Assembly: GCF_028389875.1 (NCBI RefSeq)
Contig: NC_084673.1
Coordinates: 16,591,501-16,655,500 of the forward strand
Length of the DNA: 64,000 nucleotides
Source of the DNA: Rhea pennata
Taxonomy: Eukaryota; Chordata; Aves; Rheiformes; Rheidae
Direction: 5' to 3'
Below are positions 26,895 to 37,439 of this stretch, piece by piece. Every line of letters starts with the position of its first letter. The first letter of the stretch is position 1. Both the position numbers and the translations under genes were made by a program. The notes beneath the pieces are model-generated. The model saw only the letters and a program-made list of their open reading frames with translations, did no database searches and was not told where the DNA came from.

Positions 26895-29800
26895 TCACTC
26901 CTCTTCCTTTGTACTACTGGTCTCACTCTCTGGTTTCTTATCTGCTCCCTGATCTGTGGGCTTTGCAGCACTGTCTTCATACTGACACAATCTGCTTCGG
27001 CTTCGGGCTCCTGGTTGGTACAATTGCATTGCTGGACGATCCTGAAATAAATCAAAACTACTTAGACTCTGATAGCCCTAACGCCAGCACACTTATTGTG
27101 GCATCAGTGACATTAAAAACTGCTCAAATCCTATTTTTTTCAAAATGTCCTAAGCTAAATTATTTCACCACAGCAACAATGAAACTAACTGGCTTGAACC
27201 AAGGTCATCTCTGTCACAATGCAATGTCCCTGTTCAAGCCACAAAGAGTACTGCACATATTTGAAACCATTCTTAGAAAGGTTTGTTTTTGAGACACTAA
27301 CTCAGTTCACTCTCTCTCAAAATAGAGGCCTACTTCAAAGCTTCCTCAAAATGTCTGAGTATCATTTGTATCCAATAATATCTTCTAAGTGACATGGAAA
27401 ACTTTTACAGTAATGCTGCAAAAATGCATTATTTGCAAAGTGCATAAAAGTGAACTCAGGACATCACACCATGACTCTACATGGCAGATCCTCTAACATA
27501 CTCTCCATGTAGCAGAGCATGTTTTGGAGGATTTTGTTCAATCACTCTGCCATTTAGAGATGTACTTTCAGGCAGAGCATCAGAGCTGCACCAAGAGACT
27601 ACTCAAGCTCTACTGACAAATTTAAGGTACAGGCTATGGGTATAAGTCAGCAAATAAAAAGGAGCTAGAGTGCTTACAGTTTGGTCTATGCTATCTCAAC
27701 GTAAATCCTATACAGTAAAAAAAATTATCGCAAATAAACAGTTTGGCAAGTTTAGTAGTCAAAGGGACAAACTTTGTAGTAATGTTAAAGCTTGTTACTA
27801 AAGAGAGGAGAGGTTTTAAGAGAAAAGTCACACGGTCCTTTCCTTAAGGTGTGTTTATCCTAAAACCCCACAAATTGGTCCTTATTAATTAACATATTAA
27901 AGAGAACCAGCACCTTGTTTCTGATACGATCCCTCTTAATTGTATCCTCTTTTTTATCGTCTTTGGTTACTTTCTCAGGTTTGTCTGTGTTGCTGGTAAA
28001 GTCTGTAAGATCACTTTTCTTCCCCTTTTCTCTGAGCAAGTCTCTCTCCTTTTTCATCTCTTCTTCTTTTCTTCTAAAAACCTTCTCTTTCTCAAAGCGC
28101 TCTTTCTGCCTCCGACGCTCCTCTTCCTGGCGTCTCAGTTTCTCCCTCTGTGCTCGCTCATATTCTTTGTCTCTTTCAAAATCTCTATCTCGGTCCCTGT
28201 AGTCCTTTACACACTCATCTTCTGACCTGTATGAAAACAAAACTGAAAATTAAGCTCAAAAGATTCATCAAACAGAGCCGGGAGATCAACGTAATACCAC
28301 TGCAAATCTGCAATATGAAGATGAGCAACTGCTGGGTTCTAGGGAGCTTTCAGGAAGCTGTCCTAACCAGAGCCATGCACGATAACTAGAGATGACACTG
28401 GGTGCTAGCACTTCTTAGCCTTCTACTCACAGATTTGGCCGAGTCTCCTGCAGCTTTGGAAAGCACCTAAATTTCTCTGCCTCATCTGTTTGTCACGAGG
28501 CAGAACTGAGCCTTGAGTAGATCACAGAGCTGTTGAGAATTAGACTTTCCACTTCAACCCGTCACAAGACTTAAAGTGACTAGTAACCGGAGTATTCTTT
28601 TCCTCATGCCACAGTTAGAATTCTCCAATTGCAAAGGTAGTGCCCACAGCCCACTGTAGGTCACCTACACCCGGGCTTCCACTGTAAAGCTCCTACAGTG
28701 AGCTGCAAAAATATTAAGATTTATCCATTTGTGAAGAAGTATCAGAAAATTCACACAGCTTCTTGTTATCACAGGATGTGCACTGCCACAGACAACACTC
28801 CCCATGCATTGTATCAGAAAAAGAATTTGAAAAGAATTTCAAAATATGGTCATGGCAGAGCAGCTTGAGCCTCAGCATGTTCAGGAAACAAGTTACACAT
28901 ACAAATATATATATATATATATTTATAGCAAGTACTAGAATACTTTTTTGCCTTCTCTTCTTTTGTCTCCCCATCAGAGCGTTTGGCAGATGCACTACTC
29001 GCACTTTTTTCCTCCCTTAGAGTCTCTTTTTCCACTTTCTTGGATTTTTCCTTTTTCTCCAAGTCTTTTTCATCTTTTTCAGGCTTCTTAAGCAGCTACA
29101 AAGAAAACAGAAGTCTCAACTAAAAAGCTCACTCTAACACATATTGTCTGGCACAACACCGAAATTGCATCAAATCAAGGGAACCAGGATCCAATAAGAA
29201 ATAAACATTAAATTACTGCAAATATTAATACTTCTAAAAGCTGGAGTGTATGAGTAAGCATAATCCACACTGCAGACTAGGATATTTCTCCTATAACAGG
29301 CCATGTTAGAAAGCTTAAAAATAGTCTCCATTACATAGTAAATTCATAATTCTGTTCTCCACAGCATGTACAAAAGTCAAATGACAGAAGCTTTACATAA
29401 TACTATGAAGCACTACAATATGCAAACCTTTATAATGCCTAATGCTGAATATTACAAAAAAAGTGCAATTTACTAACATCAAACTCACGTGATTCTTCAA
29501 GCAATATTCATAGCACATTTTGAAATACTTATATACAAGTAACAGGAAAAGGGAGCGTAACATCTTATAATAAAGAACTGTTCTAGACCTTAATCTTTGG
29601 CTCTTCTTTTGATCTGTCCCTTTCTTTTTCTGGACATCTGTCTACCTTCTTCAGTTTTTCCGCTTCTTTTCTCTTCCTTCTCTCCTCCTCTTTCCATTTT
29701 CTTCTTTCTTCTTCCCTTTGTCTTTTTCTTTCCAATTCTCTCCTCCTCCTCTCCTCTCTTTTTTCTTCTCTCAGCCTCTGTGTGCGCAAAAGCAAAAGAG

Positions 29801-32800
29801 AAATAGTATATTCCCATACTAAAGATTATCCCTTTAAGCCTGACAGGGTACCCTGCTACAAAGCGATGCAATATGCCATCACAAAATAACCCATCTCAAA
29901 ATCACCACTATTGTTTAAAAAAATTGTCCTGTTGCCTCTACGTACTGTTATGAACCTGAACACACTCCAGCACAATTTCAGTACATTTTTTTTTTAGGTT
30001 GTGCAAGCTCAGGTTTATGAAAGTGAGAAAAAAACCCACTAACCTTAGCCTATCTCATTCTAATTTTAATCAAGTCTGCCTCTTCTGTGATTTTCCCATT
30101 GCTAAAAGTTAGAACATAATCTTGTTTTAGGAGAAGGATTAAGAACAGAGATCATCTACAAGAATCTCTGCCATAACTGCATTAAAATGAAAGCATTAAA
30201 GCAAAATCTGTTTTGTCAGTGCCACAGATGTCTAGCATGGTGCTAGATGTGAGCAGAAAGCACATAAAGCATCTGGATTACTATAACTCAGGCCACTTTT
30301 CTACTAGTTTAATAAATGTGAATACACATTTTTAAACAAGAAAGTTAGGTCAAAACCTCAAAAAAAACCAAAAAAACAAAAAAACATTCTAAGGCTCATG
30401 AATAGCCTGAGGGTACATTTTTTACATTTCTCTAAGTAACACCAAGCACACCATAGAAGGTCTATTTTGTCGCTCAAAACATCTTGTGATTCTCTTAAAT
30501 CCAATAGTAAAGAGCAGTAGATTTTTCCTTTCTACATTCATAGTTACCTTTGTTTTTAAGGGAAAAAAATGAGGGAAACGATACGAATACTGAGACAGCT
30601 TAGAGAAAAAATATACAAAATAATAAACCCTCCCCCCCCATGCCTAACAGTAGAGTCCACAATCTCTTCAAAAAGAAAAGCAGAAACATATCAATATACA
30701 AGCTACAATATACCTAACCCATGCTCTATATGAGCAAATTATTGCACGTATAAGTAACAAGAAGATTCTAGAGAAAAATCTCACCTGTTTATTTTTCAGG
30801 AAGTTCAGTAAGGGAGTAGTCTTTTTAGCTAAAGGATACATGAAAACAAATGTTAATATTTTGTCTTACTCAGTACTGTAATACCTAGAGCTAAACCCTT
30901 ACATGAAATGAAACGGCTTTATGAGATTATCTGTCCTATCTCCTCACACAACCAGCAATAGGGCAATAAAGCAAGTATTCCAATCCCATCTAGAAATGAT
31001 GGTAACAATTAGCATTCCATAATGCTAAATTCCATTTATTTAGGGTGCTATTATGGTATCCAGTACATCTATGTGTAAAGGAACAGTCAGTCTGCATTAT
31101 GCTTTTCTTAGCTTTCCTCTCTTTGAAACAGATACCTTTTACGTGCTTAAAAAGAATATTCTCATCTATTTTAGCCAGTCAAAATACAGTTTAACTTCTG
31201 CCTGTATGCAATTTTGCTGCCCACAGCATTTTGTATTAAGTATCAGTGCTATCATGGAAAAGGAGCCACTGCATGGCCTAGTCTGGCTAACAACTATTCA
31301 AGTTTGAAACAGGAGAGAAGAATACCATAACAAATTTAAACCAAGAAAGGAATGGGAGAGCACGGGAGGCAAAATAAAGAATACGGAGTAATATTAGTCT
31401 AAAGGTTTAACAATATCAAATATCGAACTTTGAGGAATATGCATTCTTCTGTATGAAGTCCTGAAAACATAATTTGAAATCATACTACAAAAATTTCTCT
31501 TTGTGCTCTGGGAAAAACCTAACTATAGTACACAAGTTTCCATACCTATTAGCTCTTTGTTTCTTGCCTCTATTTCCTCCAACAAAGTTTCAGGAGTTGA
31601 GGTTAATTTTTCATCATCTGCACTGTAACTTTCCAGAAACTTCTTGTACTCAGGATCTACAAAAAAAAAAAAAAAAAAAAAAAAAAGCCAGAAAGATGTG
31701 CTATAGCATGAAAAAAGGATTCACATTGTACAAGCTTCCAGTAGAGCCAAAAATTTGCATAAGCTTTCAACTTATGAAAAGGCAACATATAAACAACATA
31801 ATCCTCAAATGAGTTGCTGCATCATGTTTATCTTGGAGAATAACATTTAACAGATTGGTTATATTGCAACTGGGAAAGCACAGCTAATAAGCTTCATATA
31901 TAATTAAGCAGATATTCTATTGAAATGCTTTAGTACCACAGCAAAAACATTACATTCAAACTATTGTTAGGACATGGCCTATCAAGTCTCTGTGCACGCA
32001 CTCTAACACAAACAAACTAGCTAGCTGTTATACCATCTTCGATAGTCCCAGTTTTGGCATCCTTTTTCTTACTCTTCTTTTTTGCAGCTTTTTGGAAAGG
32101 TGCAAACTCTACTATGGCAGCATATTCCTGACCTGTCAAAAAGAGAGGGAAAAAATAAGTTATAGACGAAGGGAATATAAAATAGCACATAATGTGCATC
32201 TCTAAAACATGAAGATGAACCTCATAGGAAATATGCAATACTAGAAAAGGCTACTCAGACAGCATAAACAACATTTTTTACATTTTGAAAGCTGTTTTAT
32301 CAGGAAGTATTTTAGAGATAGCAGATTTCATGGAATAAACTCTCTCACTCTTTTAACCAACTGTGAGATTCACAGACCAGGCACAAGAAGGAAGTAATAA
32401 GAGTTAAGATCATCAATAACAATCAGTTGTATAGTGCCATAGAGTATCCTCATCCTACAGACTATGTATTCATCGGGCAAGTACAAGAGAATATTTTAAG
32501 CTAAAGATACTGAGGCAAATCCCAGTTTTTGGCAAAATGCAGTAGAATGCAACATCCATGCATCACAGGCAGGCTTTCAAGTTATCATCTGACAAGAAGA
32601 CTGCAGCTACAGCTGTGCAAGTCTAATGCAGTGAGAAAGTATGGAAACACAGTGTGCTGTTACACTGTAAGCCAGCAGCTTTAGAGAATCTAGGCATTAT
32701 TAGAACCTGGCCATGCAACCCTCCTAACTAAGGAAATCCTTTGTGGGCAGAGCTTTACATCACAAAAACATCTGAATGGAAGAAACTAAAACAAGTGTAC

Positions 32801-34220
32801 TTGAAACAAGGTTCAGCGTGACATTTTTGGCTTATTGAAGCCAACAAGATGACACCTTTTATGACTTTTATTAAATATGCAATTTCTAAGGACTATGAGC
32901 GAGAGACTAGCAAGTCTTAGTGCTACCAATGTAAACAGTTTTGAAATACGAATGAAAAAACATAAGGTATACTGAACACCCAATATGTGTTTAGAGAAAA
33001 GATGAGCAGTAATTAAGCACATAGTTCTTAAACAAGTGAATTAAACAAAATATTTGTTTCCTACAGATTAATGTCTTCAGAACGGCCACTTCCACAACTT
33101 GGACTGCAAGAAACAAGCTCATACTAAAATATGTGCTGTTTTAAGATGGCTTGCTCACTTATGAAGTAGAACAAGTCTGAATAGGACTAAAAAAAAAGTG
33201 AGTCTCATTGTTAGGAATGTATAACATGGGGGGAGCTGCAGGAGCTGGGAGTCATTAACCTCAACTTCATTCGTCTGGACACTTTCACTTTTCAGACTAT
33301 ACTCAGGCAGGACAGGGCATGATAAAATTATTGACTTCAGAAGCACAACTATGATTGTCACGTTTCTAGCAGCATTGTCTTAACTATGCTTACCTGAAGT
33401 CTCCAATATAATGCTGAAGATTAACACAGATTTGTTTCCGCAATGTGGAAACCAGTTCTAACAGCGATACCCGCATCGCGGCCAGTTAAGACGCTAACGC
33501 CACAAGCAGAGCGCTAGGCAGCTCGTACGCGTCCCTCTGAAACCCGGCTAACGCCCCGCATACGCGCACACCAGCGATCAAGCGTAGGGCTCAGCGCGGT
33601 TCACTTGCCTTTGTGATCGACGAATACGTAGCCGTCGAAGCGGTCCCTGAACAGGACGATGTCCTCCTGGTTTTTGAAGTTGATATAGGCTCTCGAAAAC
33701 ATGTGAGGGTACAGGCTGCAGGAAGAGAAGATCAGCGGGGAAGCAGGGCTGGCGCGGCGCCGGGCGCGGCCCGCGGGGCGGCGGGGCCCTACCTGGAGTC
33801 GTTGGCGAAGAACTCGAAGTAGTCGTGCTCGGGCAGCGGCTGCAGGTGCTCCTCCAGCTGCTCCTTGGTGAGGCTGGGCGGCAGCCGCCGGATCACCACC
33901 TGCGGCACGGCACGGCGCGGCACGGCGCGGCGCGGCCGGGCGGTCAGGGCGGCCGCACCGGCCCGGCCCGGCCCGGCCCGCCCGCGCCCCGCGCCCCGCT
34001 CCCCGCCCAACGGCCGCGCCAGGCCCGCCGCCGCCGCCCGCCCCACCTTGCTCAGCGTCTCCTTCTTGTCCTTGGGCCGCTCCAGGCGGTCGGCCTCGCC
34101 GCCGCCCCCGCGGCCGTCCGGGCCGGCGGCGGGCCCCGGCGGCGGCGGCGCGCCCAGCCCCGGGCCGGCGGCGGCCCCGCGCCGCTCCTTGGGCCTGGTG
34201 TTTTCCTTGTCCTCCTTCAT
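26895..34220 (-). CDS. UPF3B: UPF3B, regulator of nonsense-mediated mRNA decay
   Basis: Bridges the exon junction complex to UPF2/UPF1 in nonsense-mediated decay; shuttles between nucleus and cytoplasm. Ten coding exons on minus: 34220-34047, 33899-33793, 33715-33609, 32132-32034, 31656-31546, 30828-30785, 29777-29589, 29095-28944, 28226-27914, 27041-26895; the sum is 480 residues (human 470-483). The RNP-like UPF3 domain covers about 58-180 ([34 protein letters not shown]). A long Arg/Glu/Lys charged helix follows. The C-terminal EJC-binding motif is [18 protein letters not shown]. Intron 3 has a GC donor, AAAG|GCAAGT. The small alternative mammalian exon (HRFLLQAVNQKN) was not found in the exon 7-8 interval. 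The gene shares a promoter with NDUFA1. Confidence 0.97.
28905..28921. repeat. (AT)n microsatellite in UPF3B intron 8
   Basis: A pure AT dinucleotide run of about 8 units, just beyond the donor of UPF3B exon 8. Simple repeat only. Confidence 0.9.
31661..31686 (-). repeat. T26 homopolymer acting as the UPF3B intron 4 polypyrimidine tract
   Basis: 26 A on the plus strand, read as 26 T on the transcript strand, end four bases before UPF3B exon 5 (…GTAG|ATCC). The homopolymer is the whole polypyrimidine tract of that acceptor. Confidence 0.9.
33902..33980. repeat. GC pentanucleotide repeats in UPF3B intron 1
   Basis: Adjoining runs of the pentamers GGCAC/GGCGC and then GGCCC within the 147-bp first intron, close to the exon 2 acceptor. 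They resemble the pentamer runs in the ZBTB33 promoter. Confidence 0.75.
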
Positions 34221-34488
34221 CGCGGCGGCGGCGGCGGCGGGGCAGCGCGCCGCGCCCCCGCGCGCCCATTGGTCGCCGCCACCGCCTCCCCCGCGACTGC
34301 GGCTGCGCGCCCGCCGCCTGCCGCTTCCACCTCCCACACCCCCGTTTGCCTCGGTAGCAATGGCGGCCGGCGCGGGGCAGGGCGGGAAGGCGCGCGCGGG
34401 GCAGGGCGGGGAGGCGCGCGGGGCAGGGCGGGAGTGTCCCGGGGCGCGGGTCGGGGCCGGGGACGGCGGGGAGCGCGGCGCCGCCGGG
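34221..34488. promoter_or_regulatory. Bidirectional promoter, UPF3B / NDUFA1
   Basis: Only 268 bp separate the two start codons. The interval is GC-rich, with a CCATTGG box (inverted CCAAT) at about 34265-34271, repeated GCAGGGCGGG motifs at 34377-34430, and no TATA. Both genes must initiate inside it. In mammals the intronless RNF113A lies between the two genes; there is no room for it here. Confidence 0.85.
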
Positions 34489-35961
34489 ATGTGGTACGAG
34501 ATCCTGCCCGGCATGGCCATCATGGGCATCTGCCTCAGCATCCCCGGGCTCTCCACCATGTACATGCACCGCAGGTGCAACGGCGGCAAGGTCAGCGCTC
34601 CGCCGGGCCCCGCCCCGGGGCCCCCGGAACACCCCCCCCCCAAGAGCCTGCCTTCCCCCCGATCCTCCCTTGACCCCGGGACATCTCCTCTTCCCTCCCT
34701 CCCCCCGGGATCCTCCCTTGACCCCAGGACACCTCCTCTTCCCTCCCTCCCCCCGGGATCCTCCCTTGACCCCGGGACATCTCCTCTTCCCTCCCTCCCC
34801 CGGGATCCTCCCTTGACCCCGGGACATCTCCTCTTCCCTCCCTCCCCCGGGATCCTCCCTTGACCCCGGGACATCTCCTCTTCCCTCCCTCCCCCCGAGA
34901 TCCTCCCTTGACCCCGGGACATCTCCTCTTCCCTCCCTCCCCCGGGATCCTCCCTTGACCCCGGGACATCTCCTCTTCCCTCCCTCTCCCCGGGATCCTC
35001 CCTTGACCCCGGGACATCTCCTCTTCCCTCCCTCCCCGCGGGATCCTCCCTTGACCCCGGGACATCTCCTCTTCCCTCCCTCCCCCGGGATCCTCCCTTG
35101 ACCCCGGGACATCTCCTCTTCCCTCCCTCCCCCCGGGATCCTCCCTTGACCCCGGGACATCTCCTCTTCCCTCCCTCCCCCCGGGATCCTCCCTTGACCC
35201 CGGGACATCTCCTCTTCCCTCCCTCCCCCCGGGATCCTCCCTTGACCCCGGGACATCTCCTCTTCCCTCCCCGGATCCTCCCTTAACCCCAGGACATCTC
35301 CCCCTCCCTCCCTCCCCCCGGGATCCTCCCTTGACCCCAGGACATCTCCTCTTCCCTCCCTCCCCCCGGGATCCTCCCTTGACCCCAGGACATCTCCTCT
35401 TCCCTCCCTCCCCCCGGGATCCTCCCTTGACCCCAGGACATCTCCTCTTCCCTCCCTCCCCCCGGGATCCCCCTCCTTCCTCCCCGGATCCTCCCTTGAC
35501 CCCAGGACATCTCCCCCTCCCTCCCTCCCCCCGATGCCCCCTTGCCCCGGGACACCCCCCAGCCCCCCACGGGCTCCTCCCGGTACCTAGCAGCCCCCCC
35601 CCCGTGCCTGTGTGCAGGAGAAGAGGATTGCCCGCTACCCCTTCCAGTGGACCCTGATGGAGAGAGACAGGCGGCTGTCGGGCGTCAACAAGTACTACGT
35701 GTCCAAGGCAGGTGCTCGGGGACACGGGTCGCCTGGCTGCGTCCGAGGCATTTAAGGACTGTAGTTTGAAAAACTGCATTGGGCTACGCGTTCTTGCAAA
35801 AGAAGGCCGGGGTCATTACATGTGGCTTGCGGGGAGCGATACGTGGCCAGGGGGACGGTATGTGCCTCGCGGCAGGGGGGCGAGGGAAATGCTTGCCCCC
35901 GATGAGAAGCGTTGTGTATATTGTGTTGTTTGTTTTTCAGGGTTTGGAGAACATAGACTAA
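34489..35961 (+). CDS. NDUFA1: NADH dehydrogenase (complex I) 1 alpha subunit 1
   Basis: Small accessory subunit (MWFE) needed for assembly of mitochondrial complex I in the inner membrane. Three exons: 34489-34590 ([20 protein letters not shown], a membrane anchor, then CNGGK), 35618-35707 ([19 protein letters not shown] to YYVSK), and 35941-35961 (GLENID, stop). The total of 70 residues equals the mammalian length. Reaching the conserved GLENID end needs a GC donor at 35708 (CCAAG|GCAGGT). A GT donor four bases later would instead give a frameshifted tail of about 45 residues. Intron 1 contains a large C-rich minisatellite. The gene is divergent from UPF3B, with poly(A) signal AATAAA at 36015. 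Confidence 0.97.
34660..35540. repeat. Approximately 46-bp C-rich minisatellite in NDUFA1 intron 1
   Basis: About 19 tandem units of 45-48 bp, each beginning GATCCTCCCTTGACCCC and ending in a pyrimidine run of the CTCTTCCCTCCCTCCCCCC type. Early units mostly carry CCCCGGGACATC and later ones CCCCAGGACATC, so two unit types lie in blocks. The last few units are shortened. The long minus-strand frames across it (551 and 395 codons, repeating [10 protein letters not shown]) exist only because unit length is near a multiple of three. The complementary strand is G-rich and quadruplex-capable in every unit. Confidence 0.97.
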
Positions 35962-36014
35962 GAAGAATGCTGTCTGAAGAATTCCTATATCTCTACAAAA
36001 TGATCGAACTCTCT

Positions 36015-36020
36015 AATAAA
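36015..36020 (+). terminator. NDUFA1 poly(A) signal
   Basis: AATAAA 54 bp after the NDUFA1 stop codon. The short 3' UTR fits this small nuclear-encoded mitochondrial gene. Confidence 0.8.
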
Positions 36021-36039
36021 GATAAATACATGTATTTAA

Positions 36040-37439
36040 CTTGTATTTGTATTGCCCATAAACTTTGAATAGAATTACTTGCCTTACTTTGTGCTATGCT
36101 GTAGGGTGGTAGACACTGCTCAGGTCTTAGTATCTTCCTCTAATTCCTTGTACAGGTATTGAAAAAGTAGCAATGCTGCAGAAAAATAACCAGAATTATT
36201 CCAGATTTCCATAATATGAGTAACAGCAAATTCAGACCCAAAAATTTGCATCTGAATTTCTCCCTTGATCAACAGGGCTATGACCAAGTGATTCCAACTG
36301 GGCTATCACTGATCTTGAACCAGAAGACACACTTTGTGTCACTGAGCAGAGACAGAGAAATCTGACACTTCTCTGGGGACACTTTGAGTCCAGAGTGTCA
36401 GCTGGACTCAACCCAAACCAGCTTCCCATGGGTCTCGCTACCTTCTTCCATGTAACTTCAAGCAGTAAGCATCTCTGTCAGACCATGAGGAGTAGGATCT
36501 ATACTATGCCAAGTTACTCCTGTAGCTGAATTACTGTAATGTCCTCTTGTCCTCCTTGGAACAGCATCTGCTGGGGGTTAGCACCCACATGCTGCTAAAA
36601 CATCTCCGGCCTCTTTCAGTTAGCATCAGCGGGCCTTTCTCTAGACCTGCCCTCCGCAAGGCTGCGTCCCACGCACAGAGCTCTCTTACAGCACCTCTGC
36701 AACAGCTGGAACCGAGCCTGGGTTTTACAGAGAACGAAACCAAAGGCAGGGTTAATTCCCAAATTCTTGAGATGTTATAATCAGAAAAACAGGCAGGATC
36801 CCGCATCAGCTTTCCTGCTAATATCCCTTCTGAGAGCCTATCCCTGCGGCGAGGGATCTGCCCAGAGGCCCCCCAGCCCGGTGGCGGGTGCTCTCGCCAG
36901 TTGTGTTGGTGCTCCCACGGACGCCGGGCATCCGGGTTGCCATGGCAGCGCCGGCGCAAACACTCCCTGCGGAGCTGGGCAAGGGCAGCCGAGCGCTTCG
37001 CTGCTTGCCCAGGGAAGGCGCAGGGAGGGCCGCGGGACGCCTGCGCTGCACAGACCGCTAGGGAAGGACGAACGCCGCGGCGCGGCCGGGGCCCTGACAG
37101 AGCGCCCCGAGATCGCGCTGGCCGCCCTCATCGCCGGGCTCCTCCCCACTACCATCCCCAGACGCTGCTTCCCGAGGAGGGCGTTCGGCGCACAGCGCTA
37201 ACCATCTTCTGCAGCTGCGAGACTGCTCAAGTCAGATTTGAGGGGAGCTGCGTTCAGGAAACACGGGAGCAGCAGATGAGCAGCCTGGCCCGTTGCTGGT
37301 CAGGCTGTTTCAGCACCCCTCTCCAGACCAGCCCAAAGCTTGTGGGAAGGATCAGAACTACCGTACGTCCCTTCCTCAGCTCTGAAGAGCAGCCCTCTCT
37401 CAGCCAGTCTGTGTGTTTCTCTTTCTAAAGGTGACGACA
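36040..37439. promoter_or_regulatory. NDUFA1-AKAP14 interval with CpG-rich AKAP14 promoter
   Basis: From 36040 to about 36800 the DNA is ordinary and I see nothing in it. From about 36840 to 37180 it becomes CpG-rich, as expected for the AKAP14 promoter and 5' UTR. The coding exon begins after an acceptor-like TTTCTAAAG at 37421-37430, so at least one upstream non-coding exon is likely; I could not place its donor. Confidence 0.6.
36936..36949 (+). promoter_or_regulatory. RFX X-box in the AKAP14 promoter
   Basis: GTTGCCATGGCAGC differs by one base from the ideal palindromic X-box GTTGCCATGGCAAC bound by RFX factors, the main activators of ciliary genes. It lies in the CpG-rich stretch about 500 bp before the start codon of AKAP14, a ciliary axoneme protein. 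Confidence 0.7.

Noticed and set aside
34221-34488. A copy of RNF113A between UPF3B and NDUFA1, as in mammals
   Set aside because: The interval is 268 bp of promoter DNA with no RING or CCCH coding sequence.
33601-35779. Minus-strand frames of 551 and 395 codons with repeated [15 protein letters not shown]
   Set aside because: They run through the NDUFA1 intron 1 minisatellite and antisense to NDUFA1 exons. The frame stays open only because the unit is near a multiple of three and lacks AT-rich stops.
37413-37439. AKAP14 start at 37413 (MFLFLKVTT)
   Set aside because: It lies in the pyrimidine tract before an acceptor, so it would be intronic; the Met at 37440 begins the conserved part.
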